Of a stretch of 64,000 nucleotides of DNA, positions 51,501-59,697 are shown in pieces. The notes below the pieces were generated by a model. The model was not told where the DNA came from. It did no database searches and was given only the letters and a program-made list of their open reading frames with translations. The translations under genes were made by a program, and so were the position numbers. The stretch's first letter is position 1. Every line of letters begins with the position of its first letter. This stretch comes from VRUE01 sp963699215 (GTDB lineage: Bacteria > Actinomycetota > Thermoleophilia > Solirubrobacterales > 70-9), in contig OY969422.1 in the NCBI GenBank assembly GCA_963699215.1, positions 2,232,001 to 2,296,000 of the forward strand. Reading direction: 5' to 3'.

Positions 51501-54500
51501 GAGGTATTCCCCGTCGGTGGCGATGTCCGAGGGGTGCTCGAACTGGCCCTGGCCCTGGCCTTGGGAGCCGAAGGCGCTGGCGTAGGCGGGGAGGTAGTCG
51601 GGGATCTCCCGTTCCTGCACCCGCGTGTTGCCCGGGTCGGCGATCCACATGTTGCCGGTGGCGTCGGTGGCGATGCCCTGCGGATAGGCGAAGCCGAACT
51701 GGCCTTGGCCTGAGCCCTGGGTGCCGAACTCGGCGACGTATTCGCCGGCCTCGTCGAACTGCACGACGTGCTCGGTGTCTTGGTCTGCGACCCAGACCTC
51801 TCCCCTGCTGTCGACCTCGACCGAGACCGGGCCCTCGAGATGGTCGCCTGGGCCGCTGTCGCCGAACTCGCGGACGAATTCGGCTGCTTCGTTTAGCTCG
51901 AGGACCTTGTCGTTGCCGCGGTCGGTGACCCAGACGTGGCCGCCTGGGCCGGTGTCGATCGAGTTGGGGTAGACGAGCTGCTGGGGGCCTTCGCCTTGCG
52001 TGCCGAAGGCTTTTATGAATTCTCCGGCGGAGTTCAGCTTCTGGACGCGAGAGTTGTTGGTGTCGGCTACCCAGATGTTGCCTTTGGCGTCGATCGCGAT
52101 GCCTTCGGGGAGTTTGAATTTCCCTCCGGTGGAGCCTTTGGAGCCGACCGCTTTGAGGAATGCGCCAGCCGGGCTGAACTGCTGCAGACGGTGGTTTGAG
52201 GCGTCGGCTACCCAGATGTTGCCCTGGGCGTCCAGGGCCAGGCCGGTCGGGTAGTTGAACTGGCCGGAGCCGTTCCCCTGGGAGCCGAACTGGGAGATGA
52301 ATTTGCCGGCGAGGTCGAACTTCTGGATGCGGCTGTTGAAGGTGTCGGCGACCCAGACGAATTTCCCGTCGGTGGCGATGTCCGAGGGCTGGTTGAACTG
52401 GCCTTGGCCGCTGCCCGGGGAGCCGAAGGCGGCGGTGTAGGTGGGGGTCTCCTCGATCTCGGGGAGCTCTTCGGGGGTGAGCTCGGTGGCGGCGGGGTCC
52501 TCGACCGTTATCTCCGCCAGCTCGCCGGCCTGGTAGTCGTAGTCGACCTCGGCGTAGCCCTCGGTGCGCAGCTCCTCGGTGCGGCCGTTCTCATCGAAGG
52601 CGACCGTTGTCGCCGATTCCCCGGTCTCATCGCTCAACTCATAGCCGCCGCCTGGCTCTTTTTCGATCGTCGCCTGCAGGGTCGGGTCGAAGCTCTCTTC
52701 GCTCGCCTGCTCTGGGAGCTCTATGCCGTCGAAGGCGCCGCTTTCGTCTTGGATCGCGGCTTCGTCGGGGGCCGGTGAGCCTTCGGTGTCTTCGAGCTCT
52801 AGGTCCGGGGTCTGGGCGAGGGACCAGCCATCGCCCCACTCGGTGTTCTCTTCCTCTGGGACCTGGGAGTTGTAGTAGCGCTCTATCTCCAGGTCTATGG
52901 CGGCTCCTTGCGCCTCGACGTCTTGCTCGCGGTAGACGAGGTTGCCGTTCATCACGTTGACCGCGAGTTCGGGGCGAGAGGGATGCTCTTCTTCGGCTTC
53001 GTTTCCTTCCCCGTCGGGCAGCGGGAAGTAGTGCATGACGTACTCGTCTCGCATCCCCGTGGCGGGGAAGTATTCGAACTCGAGGTTTCGCTCGCGCACC
53101 TTGCCGACCTGGTCTTTGACGTCTACTTCCAGCGTGTGCTTGCCGGCGGTGGTCAGGTTGGCGAGGGCGAGGGTGTAGGTCTGGGTCATCGCGCAGCTGG
53201 AGGCCGGGCAGCTCTGCGCGGACCAGGGGACCTCCTGCTCTACGCCGTCGAGATAGACCTCGATGTCTTTGACGCCCGAGCGCTTGGCTTTGTCTTCGGC
53301 GTTGCTGCCATCGGTGGCTTCGATTTTCAGGTTGTAGGTGGGGAGGAGAAGCTCGTCGCCTTTGCCCGCCGGGTGCTCTTCGCTGCCGCCCTCGTTGGTT
53401 TCCTGGGCGAGTTGGCCGCTTAGGGTTACTTCGGGCGGAGTCCGATCGACCCGGGTATAGGTCTGGTAGGTCGCCGAGCCCTTGCCGGTCGGGTCTTCAG
53501 CGCTCACCTGCAGGGTTCTGATTCCCTCCCCCAGACTGTCGCCGGTGAAGGTTTTCTGGGTAGCCCTGGTCGTCGGGCAGCGGGCGGCGGCGAGGCCGGT
53601 GCAGCCGCCGACGTTGTCTTCGACGATCGCTTTGCCCTCGGGAAAGATCGTCACCTTGCGCACGCCGAGCCCGGCGTCTTGGGAGTTGACGGTGGCCGTG
53701 ATCGGGTTTGCGTCACTCGTCCAACCACCGGGGATGCCCGTCACCGACGAGATCGAGGGGTACTGCCAGTCGTCGAGCCAGATCGCCGTGCCCCCGGCCG
53801 CCAGGTCGCGCCAGCAGGGGTCGACGCTGCCGCTGCCGGTCGACAGGCCGAGGATGAACACGCTCCCCCAGGATTCGATGTTGACGCTGCCGTATTTGAT
53901 CGCGGTGTCGTTCAGAACCCGATTCCAGGCGTTGTTGTGCCACATGCCGGCGTAGTCGTGGGGCTCTGGGTAGTCGTGGTGACTGCAGCTGTGATCGTTT
54001 CGCACGAAGGGGCTGGCCCAGGCATTTGCGAGGTAGCTGCTCGCATTCGGAGTCGCGTAGGACCAGTGCCCGTACTGCGAGCCCCAGTGGGCACCGCTGG
54101 GCATCGAGACGTAGAGGCCCCTCGACCCCCAGCAGTAGTAGATGCAGTAGGTGGACGCTTCGACCCAGCTATGGCTCTCGGTGTACTGCCAGCTGCCGTT
54201 TTCGAGCGCCTGGTGGTTGTGGCCGTTGAACCAGTTGTAGTTGTACCAATCCTCGGTTATGGCTGGATCGACCAGCAGCGGGTACGCCACGTCGGCTTCG
54301 CGGTGGGCTACGCGCAGGACGATCTCGTCGCCTTCGACCCGCAGATCGACGGGCACCAGGGTCCCCTGCGCATCGGTGGCGTGGGGAAATGGGATCGAGG
54401 CGATCCGGTCTTCCCCTGCGACGACCTCGGCGCCCCCGTTGCCGTCAGAGCGAAGCTCGGCGCCCGCCGGGACGTCGATTCGGAAGCGCAGCACCTCTGG

Positions 54501-55250
54501 GCTATCTGCCGAGCGCAGCAAGTCGAAGATCTCGACGCCCGTCGAGGTCGGCGAGACGATTTGGTCGGTGTCCGCCTCGGCCCCGTGGACATCGGGGTAG
54601 AAGACGTTCTTCTCGCCGTAGCGCACAGCCTCTCGCGCCTCGATCGCGCCGACGGCGGTCACCGCGAGGCCCCTGTCGCCGATCTCGATCGCCCCGCCGG
54701 CTTCCCCCGGGATGCTGAGACTGGTCAGCGGGTTCGCCGGCTCGAAGCCTCCAGCCTTCTCTTCCAGACTCAGATCGACCTTGCGCAGGTCGCCGTCATC
54801 GTCCGTCGTCCGTACAGGCATCCCGGCGTCCAGCAGCGAGGTGTCGCCATCGTCGCTGACGGTGGCGACCGACTGGCCCAAGGGCTTGAGGATTTCCGCC
54901 TCGCTGAGGAATCGAGCCGGGTCCGAGTTCAGCGTCTCGAGCTGCTTGGCGAAGATGACCTGGAGCAGATCCTGGGCCTCGGCGGCGGTGAGGTCGGCGA
55001 AAGCGAAGCGGGATTGCTCCCGTTGCTGGACCGCTTCGGGCGACTCGAGCCAGCGCTCGCGTTCCGCCTCTTCGGCTTCGGCCATCTCGATGCCTTCTTG
55101 GACGTCCTCTGCGTCGGGCAGCGACGCGGCCTCTTCGGCTGGGGGCTCGACCGTAGCTTCGGCGGCGAGGACCGGAACCGCCGAGATGGCTACGAAGAAA
55201 CAGGCAAACACCACCAGAAGGCGCACACGCGCCGCATCCGTGCTCCCCAC
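48507..55250 (-). CDS. Giant secreted NHL/YD-repeat protein with C-terminal S1-type protease domain
   Basis: About 2,247 residues from GTG 55250, preferred because GGGGAGG lies 8 nt upstream; TTG 55256 is the longest option. The signal peptide (VRLLVVFACFFVAISAVPVL) leads to an acidic helical region and a Trp/Tyr/His-rich lectin-like segment (WYNYNWFNGHNHQ). Ig-like strands follow, then an RHS-type entry (NVMNGNLVYREQDVEAQGAA). Next are two six-bladed NHL propellers, then YD repeats (YDEAGRMTRVELPNGTWGEI). The last 300 residues form a chymotrypsin-like protease with the full triad in KAAFVLTAGHCF, HETDVEAVRLE and LGDSGAPVWQP. A streptogrisin-type pro-segment (DLKTNQVVVGATNVEQVE) precedes it. 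It is probably surface-displayed or secreted, and resembles a polymorphic toxin. GC drops past 49.95 kb. Confidence 0.85.
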   Translation of the reverse strand: MGSTDAARVRLLVVFACFFVAISAVPVLAAEATVEPPAEEAASLPDAEDVQEGIEMAEAEEAERERWLESPEAVQQREQSRFAFADLTAAEAQDLLQVIFAKQLETLNSDPARFLSEAEILKPLGQSVATVSDDGDTSLLDAGMPVRTTDDDGDLRKVDLSLEEKAGGFEPANPLTSLSIPGEAGGAIEIGDRGLAVTAVGAIEAREAVRYGEKNVFYPDVHGAEADTDQIVSPTSTGVEIFDLLRSADSPEVLRFRIDVPAGAELRSDGNGGAEVVAGEDRIASIPFPHATDAQGTLVPVDLRVEGDEIVLRVAHREADVAYPLLVDPAITEDWYNYNWFNGHNHQALENGSWQYTESHSWVEASTYCIYYCWGSRGLYVSMPSGAHWGSQYGHWSYATPNASSYLANAWASPFVRNDHSCSHHDYPEPHDYAGMWHNNAWNRVLNDTAIKYGSVNIESWGSVFILGLSTGSGSVDPCWRDLAAGGTAIWLDDWQYPSISSVTGIPGGWTSDANPITATVNSQDAGLGVRKVTIFPEGKAIVEDNVGGCTGLAAARCPTTRATQKTFTGDSLGEGIRTLQVSAEDPTGKGSATYQTYTRVDRTPPEVTLSGQLAQETNEGGSEEHPAGKGDELLLPTYNLKIEATDGSNAEDKAKRSGVKDIEVYLDGVEQEVPWSAQSCPASSCAMTQTYTLALANLTTAGKHTLEVDVKDQVGKVRERNLEFEYFPATGMRDEYVMHYFPLPDGEGNEAEEEHPSRPELAVNVMNGNLVYREQDVEAQGAAIDLEIERYYNSQVPEEENTEWGDGWSLAQTPDLELEDTEGSPAPDEAAIQDESGAFDGIELPEQASEESFDPTLQATIEKEPGGGYELSDETGESATTVAFDENGRTEELRTEGYAEVDYDYQAGELAEITVEDPAATELTPEELPEIEETPTYTAAFGSPGSGQGQFNQPSDIATDGKFVWVADTFNSRIQKFDLAGKFISQFGSQGNGSGQFNYPTGLALDAQGNIWVADASNHRLQQFSPAGAFLKAVGSKGSTGGKFKLPEGIAIDAKGNIWVADTNNSRVQKLNSAGEFIKAFGTQGEGPQQLVYPNSIDTGPGGHVWVTDRGNDKVLELNEAAEFVREFGDSGPGDHLEGPVSVEVDSRGEVWVADQDTEHVVQFDEAGEYVAEFGTQGSGQGQFGFAYPQGIATDATGNMWIADPGNTRVQEREIPDYLPAYASAFGSQGQGQGQFEHPSDIATDGEYLWVADTSANRIQKFDPGGKFISQFGSPGNSPGQLNYPSALELDAQGNIWVADASNHRIQQFSPAGAFLKAVGSKGSEGGKFKLPEGIAIDAKGNIWVADTNNSRVQKLNSAGEFIKAFGSFGTGPQQLASPNSIDTGPGGHVWVTDRANNKVLELNEAAEFVREFGAKGSSKGQFDMPTAIDVDSRGGVWVVDQNNDRIQQFNQTGEYVAQLGAEGTGKGQLGFYYPQGIASDPGGNLWIADPGNHRVQEWGKGAWIAEAEAELAVEDDPALEVEVSEGLVESLEGDEAGEHAYEHEGSLLTAHEGPQGETSYGYDEAGRMTRVELPNGTWGEIEYHADGRVKSVSVDPAGSEPEKTTYFGYTEEPRRTTVVLPDAPHVVYDIGEDGSVLKWWNALEPPLFDDMAGTLYDNREKPEALWPGDHTLDTQAHSEEGIVSIQVLANGNQLVDEETCEQDSEAPGIECKTVVNEWVTATEQHAPGHLNLEVLITDRLGQSASERFWVDIPQPPPPLAPGTPVAPRFKDVAELREEYGLEVVFPVKDEIELNERIFDLIGAWHNPHTPAGEVARASTEKWGVPLRPQDVAELEYRETYLAQAATTISEWGAANASAQYAGYYMDHRAGGVVRIGFTSQQDDKVASFISTAGFMAPSRVAPYPYKPEYSLEELNALQVDIAPTKAWHASIFGTVTRVGQDLKTNQVVVGATNVEQVESFLSGVYGSNAPIEVNQENFTQPMARYSESGRIQAGQHIRWENGAGDKWSKCTAGFGATERRGSQPGGQQIKAAFVLTAGHCFNVDWVIKRPGSDSDKTPSKIGKVTRRSFGLLQEEHETDVEAVRLEEENLAPKRVFVDDSHEPHITGVSRAYEGMRVCMSGAWSNQLSCGRLRGQAEEVYYAHDDGSFNGPMWQVAMIPDRNAIFSLGDSGAPVWQPSTGRAVGIYVNGPSPPTITTVLPPYLPERGGYPQYKKTSPGQAPGILAAPSMDDPAASTGKLHILTMP
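50740..51580 (-). repeat. NHL propeller module, second copy in the protein
   Basis: About 840 bp encoding six NHL blades (consensus like GIAIDAKGNIWVADTNNSRV). Several stretches are nearly identical to the neighbouring module at 51585-52440, including the blades around KLPEGIAIDAKGNIWVAD and GPGGHVWVTDR, so this is a recent tandem duplication of a whole propeller. Confidence 0.75.
51585..52440 (-). repeat. NHL propeller module, first copy in the protein
   Basis: About 855 bp with six NHL blades in the same order as 50740-51580. Blades 2 to 4 are almost identical between copies while blades 1, 5 and 6 have diverged. The short linker EREIPDYLPAYA joins the modules. Confidence 0.75.
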
Positions 55251-55304
55251 CGACAAAACCTCCCCGGTTTTGAGAACTCAACGTGATCGAGTTCGGTACC
55301 ACCG

Positions 55305-55333
55305 AATCTAATTGTCGGAATGGGCCCATGCAA
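55305..55333 (-). promoter_or_regulatory. Promoter of the giant protein gene
   Basis: On the minus strand TTGCAT (55328-55333), a 17-bp spacer, then TAGATT (55305-55310). This predicts a start near 55298 and a roughly 48-nt leader ending in GGGGAGG before GTG 55250. A GGCCCA/TGGGCC inverted repeat overlaps the -35 side and could be an operator. Confidence 0.55.
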
Positions 55334-55377
55334 TACCCAATATTTGGGCCTTTAAAAAGGACTAGTGGAGAAACATC

Positions 55378-55397
55378 CCGCAGAGCGGGGTCTGCGG
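55378..55397 (-). terminator. Hairpin after the M29 aminopeptidase gene
   Basis: CCGCAGA and TCTGCGG pair perfectly over a 6-nt loop, 14 bp past the aminopeptidase stop. The following minus-strand sequence GATGTTTCTC is only weakly T-rich. Confidence 0.4.
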
Positions 55398-55411
55398 TCC
55401 CCCGGCGAGCC

Positions 55412-56515
55412 TCAGACGACGAACTTGCCGTCTTCCTGCATCACGACGCCGTCGACTTCGAGCTTGCCGCCGAGGCGCAGGTCGCAGACCAGGTCGGTGT
55501 GGACGGCCGACTCGTTGAGGCCGCCGGACTCCGGGTAGCTCTTGCCCACCGCCATGTGGACGGTGCCGCCGAGCTTCTCGTCGAGCAGAACCTCGCGGGT
55601 GCCGCGGTCGATCGCGTAGTTGGTGCCGATCCCGAGCTCGCCGAGGCGGCGGGCGCCAGCGTCGGTGTCGAGCAGCTCGATCAGGAACTCCTCGCCACGC
55701 TCGGCGCTGGCGTCGACGACCTTGCCGGCCTCGAAGCGCAGCCGCACGCCGGCGACCTCGCGGCCGCCGACCGTGGCCGGCAGGTGGAAGGTCACCTCGC
55801 CCTCGACCGAGTCCTCGATCGGGCCGGTGAAGAACTCGCCGTCGGGCATGTTGTGGCGCCCGTCGCAGGGGATGAACTTGCGCCCGGCGACGCCGAGGAC
55901 GATGTCCGTCCCCGGTGCCGTGACGCGCACCTCCTCGTGACCGTCGATCCACTCGGCCAGACGCTTGCACTCCGCCGAAGCCCGCTTCCAGGCGGTGAGC
56001 GGATCCTCGTCGTCGGCGAGGCAGGCGCCGTAGTAGAAGTCCTCGTAGTCGGCCAGGCTCATCTCGGCCTCGGAGGCGTAGGCGTTGGTCGGGTAGAGCG
56101 TGTAGCACCAGCGGAACTCGCCCTTGGCGCTGCGCTCCATCGCCCGGCCGAGCAGCTCGCCGGTGGCGATCTGGCGGCGGGACTGACGCTGTGGCGGCAC
56201 GCCGGAGAGCTCGCGCGTGTTGCTGCTGGCGCCGATCGCGATGCGGACGTCGACGTTGTCGAGCAGCCACTCGGAGGTGGGCGAGATCCAGTCGAGCTGG
56301 GCGTCGGTGGCGTGCTTGTAGTAGGCGGCGGCCTGGCCCTCCAGCGAGACGTTCACGATCGGATTCGCCCCGGCCTTCAGCACCTCCTCGTAGACCGCCA
56401 GCAGCAGCGGCGCAGCCGCGCTCTCGCCGTCGATCGAGACCGTCTCCCCCTCCTTCACCTCGGTCGAGTAGCCGACCAGGATCTTCGCCAGCCGCTCCGC
56501 TCTCGGGTCTCTCAC
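55412..56515 (-). CDS. M29-family (AmpS-like) metallo-aminopeptidase
   Basis: 367 residues. It matches the thermophilic metalloprotease M29 family: LAKILVGYSTEVKEGETVSI at the start, then VRVTAPGTDIVLGVAGRKFI, GRHNMPDGEFFTGPIEDSVE with metal-binding Glu, LRFEAGKVVDASAERGEEFL, and GELGIGTNYAIDR. GGTVHMAVGKSYPESGG lies before the final HTDLVCDL. It probably works in the cytoplasm as a dimer removing N-terminal residues. The last codons overlap nothing. Its GTG/ATG start overlaps the pdxT stop region by four bases. Confidence 0.92.
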   Translation of the reverse strand: MRDPRAERLAKILVGYSTEVKEGETVSIDGESAAAPLLLAVYEEVLKAGANPIVNVSLEGQAAAYYKHATDAQLDWISPTSEWLLDNVDVRIAIGASSNTRELSGVPPQRQSRRQIATGELLGRAMERSAKGEFRWCYTLYPTNAYASEAEMSLADYEDFYYGACLADDEDPLTAWKRASAECKRLAEWIDGHEEVRVTAPGTDIVLGVAGRKFIPCDGRHNMPDGEFFTGPIEDSVEGEVTFHLPATVGGREVAGVRLRFEAGKVVDASAERGEEFLIELLDTDAGARRLGELGIGTNYAIDRGTREVLLDEKLGGTVHMAVGKSYPESGGLNESAVHTDLVCDLRLGGKLEVDGVVMQEDGKFVV

Positions 56516-57111
56516 GTCTCCGCCCCCTCCCGCGCGTCGCTCCGCGCGCTAGTCGTTATTGCCATGAACAGCGCGTGCAGCCGCGAGTCGTCGGTCAGCT
56601 CGGGGTGGAAGGCGCAGGCCAGCACGGTCCCCTCGCGCACCGCGACCGGGTGCCCTTCGTAGCGCGCGAGCACCTCGACTCCGGCGCCGTGGCGCTCGAC
56701 CCAGGGAGCGCGAATGAAGACCGCCCGCAGCGGCTCCTCGCCGATCCCCTCGACCGCCAGGTCGGCCTCGAAGCTCTGCAGCTGGCGGCCGAAGGCGTTG
56801 CGCGGCGCCGTCGCGTCGAGCAGGCCGAGGTGCTCGTCATCGCAGACGATCATCCCGGCGCAGGTGCCGAACACCGCCCGGCCTTCCGCGTGGTGGGCGC
56901 GGATCGGCTCCGCCAGCCCAACCGACTCGATCCCCTTGACGATCGTCGTGCTCTCGCCGCCGGGGATCACCAGGCCGTCGAGGCCGTCGAGGTCCGCGGG
57001 GGCGCGAACCTCGCGCACCTCCGCCCCCAGCCCGCGCAGCATCGCCAGGTGCGCCTCGAAGCCGCCCTGGATCGCGAGGACGCCGATCCGCAGCCCGGAG
57101 CCTTCAGGCAC
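56512..57111 (-). CDS. pdxT: Pyridoxal 5'-phosphate synthase glutaminase subunit
   Basis: 199 residues from GTG 57111, overlapping the pdxS stop. Class I amidotransferase: LRIGVLAIQGGFEAHLAML at the N-terminus, GLVIPGGESTTIVKGIESVG, the nucleophile in VFGTCAGMIVCDDEHLG, and the His-x-Glu pair in VLACAFHPELTDDSRLH. It feeds ammonia to PdxS. The pdxS-pdxT order and overlap fit an obligate complex. A longer upstream frame is a shadow of pdxS. Confidence 0.95.
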   Translation of the reverse strand: MPEGSGLRIGVLAIQGGFEAHLAMLRGLGAEVREVRAPADLDGLDGLVIPGGESTTIVKGIESVGLAEPIRAHHAEGRAVFGTCAGMIVCDDEHLGLLDATAPRNAFGRQLQSFEADLAVEGIGEEPLRAVFIRAPWVERHGAGVEVLARYEGHPVAVREGTVLACAFHPELTDDSRLHALFMAITTSARSDAREGAET

Positions 57112-57992
57112 CGCGGTCCTGCAGGAGCGCGTCGGCCGCGGCCAGCTCCGATATCTCCAGCCCCGGCATCGCCTCGCCGAGCCCGATCGACGCCGCCGCG
57201 ACCCGCTCGGGGTCGGCGAAGTGCGTGGTCGCCTCGACGATCGCGCGCGCGCGGCGCTCCGGCTCGGCACTCTTGAAGATCCCCGAGCCGACGAAGTTGC
57301 CCTCGGCGCCAAGCTGCATCATCAGCGCCGCGTCGGCCGGCGTGGCGATCCCGCCGGCGCAGAAGAGCGGCACCGGCAGGCGGCCCTTATCGGCCACCTC
57401 GTGCACTACTTCGAGCGGCGCCTGGTGCTCTTTCGCCGCCGCGGCCAGCTCCTCCGGCCGCAGCTGCGCCAGCCGCTCGATCCCGGCCACTGATCTCGCG
57501 CATGTGGCGCACCGCCTCGACCACGTTGCCGGTGCCGGCCTCGCCCTTGGAGCGGATCATCGCCGCGCCCTCGCCGATCCGCCGCAGCGCCTCACCCAGG
57601 TTGGTGGCGCCGCAGACGAAGGGCACCTCGAAGGCGAGCTTGTCGATGTGGTGGCGCTCGTCGGCCGGGGTCAGCACCTCCGACTCGTCGATGTAGTCGA
57701 CCTCGAGCGCCTGCAGGACCTGAGCCTCGGCGAAGTGTCCGATCCGCGCCTTCGCCATCACCGGGATCGTCACCGCCTCCTGGATCCCCTTGATCATCGC
57801 CGGGTCCGACATGCGGGCGACGCCGCCGTCGCGGCGGATGTCGGCGGGGACGCGCTCCAGCGCCATCACCGCGCAGGCACCGGCAGCCTCGGCGATCCGC
57901 GCCTCCTCCGGCGTGACCACGTCCATGATCACCCCGCCCTTGAGCATCTCGGCAAGGCCGGTCTTGACCCGGAAGGTGGCGCGCTCGGTCAC
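57104..57992 (-). CDS. pdxS: Pyridoxal 5'-phosphate synthase lyase subunit (one frameshift)
   Basis: Start GTG 57992. TIM barrel with FRVKTGLAEMLKGGVIMDVV, the MALERVPADIRRDGGVARMS block, VMAKARIGHFAEAQVLQALE, the DESEVLTPADERHHIDK lysine region, and GEAGTGNVVEAVRHMREI. One extra base near 57488-57492 shifts the frame. It resumes as VAGIERLAQLRPEELAAAAK and later PVPLFCAGGIATPADAALMM, QLGAEGNFVGSGIFKS. Repaired length is about 295 residues, normal for PdxS. It builds PLP from ribose 5-phosphate, glyceraldehyde 3-phosphate and ammonia. Confidence 0.92.
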
Positions 57993-58017
57993 GCGGCCAA
58001 TATTACGTGTGCCGGTC

Positions 58018-58893
58018 CTACTTCAGTTTGTAGGCACGGATGCGATCTTTGTGCGCCGCTTCGTCGCGCGCGTAGAGACCGTGGGCCAGCCCCTGCACGA
58101 GCGCCATCAGCGCCGTGTTGGAGCGGGCGAAGGAAGGGCTGTTCGAGGAGAAGTAGAGGGTCTGTTCGGCGTGCTCCCCGACCTCGGACATCGAGGCGTC
58201 GGAGATCGCCAGGGTGCGCGCGCGCCGGTGCAGGGCGAGCTTCATCGCCCGCAGCAGCAGCGGGTGGGCACGACCGCAGGAGAGGACGATGACCAGCGTC
58301 TCCTCGTCGATCCTGCCCAGCCGCTGCAGCGACTCGCCGCCGGTGCTGGCGACGATTTCGGCGCGGATGTCGAGCAGGCTGAGGATGTGGCGCAGGTAGC
58401 TGGCGAAGAAGGCCATCTGGTCGACACCGACGATCACCACGCGCTGGGCTTCGGCCAGCGCCGCGACGGCGCCGTCGACCTGCTCGCGGGTGAGGTTGCG
58501 CGCGGTTTCCTCGAGGTTCGCGTAGTCGGCGCTGAGCGAGCCCTCCAGCTCGGAGTGGTCGAAGGAGAAGAGCGCCGCGCCTCCGGTGGTAGGGCTGCCG
58601 GAGACCGCGGTGGTGCGGTACTCCTCGATCGCCGCCTGCTGAAGCTCGGGGTAGCCCTCGAAGCCGAGGGCCTGGGAGAAGCGCACCACCGTCGACGACG
58701 AGGTGCTCGCTCTCCGGGCCAGCTCCTCGGCGGTGAGGAAGGCTGCCTCGTCGAGATGGTCGACGATGTAGCGGGCGACGTCTTTCTGCGAGCGCGAGAA
58801 CTCGTCGAAGCGCTCCTGGATGTACTCGGAAAGGCTTTTGAGCTGGGGGGATTTGGTTGCGGTCTTGGTCACGGCGGTCCAATTCGCCGGCAC
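58018..58893 (-). CDS. MurR/RpiR-family transcriptional regulator
   Basis: 291 residues from GTG 58893; a second possible GTG lies at 58872. N-terminal HTH_6 domain (LSEYIQERFDEFSRSQKDVA, then TAEELARRASTSSSTVVRFS and LGFEGYPELQ). The C-terminal SIS sugar-phosphate-binding domain contains RVVIVGVDQMAFFASYLRHI and ARTLAISDASMSEVGEHAEQ. Such proteins respond to phosphosugars. A direct target cannot be named; pdxST is the nearest downstream gene in the same direction (26 bp away). Confidence 0.9.
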   Translation of the reverse strand: MPANWTAVTKTATKSPQLKSLSEYIQERFDEFSRSQKDVARYIVDHLDEAAFLTAEELARRASTSSSTVVRFSQALGFEGYPELQQAAIEEYRTTAVSGSPTTGGAALFSFDHSELEGSLSADYANLEETARNLTREQVDGAVAALAEAQRVVIVGVDQMAFFASYLRHILSLLDIRAEIVASTGGESLQRLGRIDEETLVIVLSCGRAHPLLLRAMKLALHRRARTLAISDASMSEVGEHAEQTLYFSSNSPSFARSNTALMALVQGLAHGLYARDEAAHKDRIRAYKLK

Positions 58894-58932
58894 GCATGCT
58901 TTCCCTTCCGATCTGGTTGGATGGGGGGCGAA

Positions 58933-59316
58933 ATGACCTTCGAGCAGGCGCTTCGCCTCACCAACCGCAACATGATCGCCTTCGACCTGATCCTCGGATC
59001 GGCGGCGATCGCCGCGCCGGAGGCGACGCTGCGGGTGCTGGGTCATGACGAGCCATCGCCCGACGCGGCGCACCTGTTCCGCCGCTGCGGCCCGATCTGG
59101 CTGACCTTCGCCGCCGCGCACCTGATCGCCGACCGCCGTGGCGAGCAGCGCGACTGGTGGGCGCTCGCCTGGCTGCGCGGGACCGAGATCGCCACCGACG
59201 CGCTCTGGGCGGAGTCGCCGGCGGTCAGCCGGCCCGGCGCCAAGCTCGGCCTCCGCCTCGCCGGCGTCGCCAACGTGGCGATGGCCGCTGGCTTCGCCTG
59301 GCTCTCGAAGCGATGA
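58933..59316 (+). CDS. Small membrane protein of unknown function
   Basis: 127 residues from ATG 58933, chosen because GGGGGCG precedes it; an ATG at 58921 is in frame. It has hydrophobic stretches (MIAFDLILGSAAIAAPEATL, IWLTFAAAHLIA, LAGVANVAMAAGFAWLS) separated by charged segments. It is divergent from the RpiR regulator and overlaps the next gene (ATGA). No family is assigned. Confidence 0.7.
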   Translation: MTFEQALRLTNRNMIAFDLILGSAAIAAPEATLRVLGHDEPSPDAAHLFRRCGPIWLTFAAAHLIADRRGEQRDWWALAWLRGTEIATDALWAESPAVSRPGAKLGLRLAGVANVAMAAGFAWLSKR

Positions 59317-59642
59317 GCGCAGGCGCGGAGCTGCCCAGCAAACGCTGGAGCCTGCGCGGCTACGACGACGAAGGCAACGAGGTCTGGCTGATCCGCAGCT
59401 TCGGGCAGAAGCTCTACCGCTGCCCCGGCTGCCACGGCGACATCCCGATCGGCACGGAGCACACCGTCGTCCAGTACGTGCTGCGGCTGGGCGGCACCGA
59501 ACACCACCACTGGCACCGCCGCTGCGCCGCGGAGCTGCTCGTCCCCGACCTGCGGGAGGTGAAGCAGGTGCCCGCGTCGCAGTCGGCGCGATCGAAGCTC
59601 GAGGAGCGCGGCAAGCGTCCTTCCGGACGGCGGCCTCGATGA
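59313..59642 (+). CDS. Small putative zinc-binding protein
   Basis: 109 residues. Cys/His set YRCPGCHGDIPIGTEHTVVQ followed by EHHHWHRRCAAELL suggests a zinc knuckle (CxxC then HxxxC), similar to small actinobacterial proteins with an HNH-like or RING-like spacing. The C-terminus is basic (KLEERGKRPSGRRPR). Nucleic-acid binding is possible but not shown. The start overlaps the previous stop (ATGA). Confidence 0.7.
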   Translation: MSAGAELPSKRWSLRGYDDEGNEVWLIRSFGQKLYRCPGCHGDIPIGTEHTVVQYVLRLGGTEHHHWHRRCAAELLVPDLREVKQVPASQSARSKLEERGKRPSGRRPR

Positions 59643-59697
59643 GACGAGTCTGCGTTTGGGCGCGCCCAGCGCACACAAATGCAGTTTCGTCAGCCGG

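Noticed and set aside
50740..52440. CRISPR array or simple tandem DNA repeat
   Set aside because: The periodicity is about 130-150 bp, is in frame and encodes NHL blades. There are no short identical repeats with unique spacers.
55257..55411. Riboswitch in the giant protein's leader
   Set aside because: The leader has a promoter, an inverted repeat and a ribosome-binding site, but no match to aptamer consensus motifs that I know.
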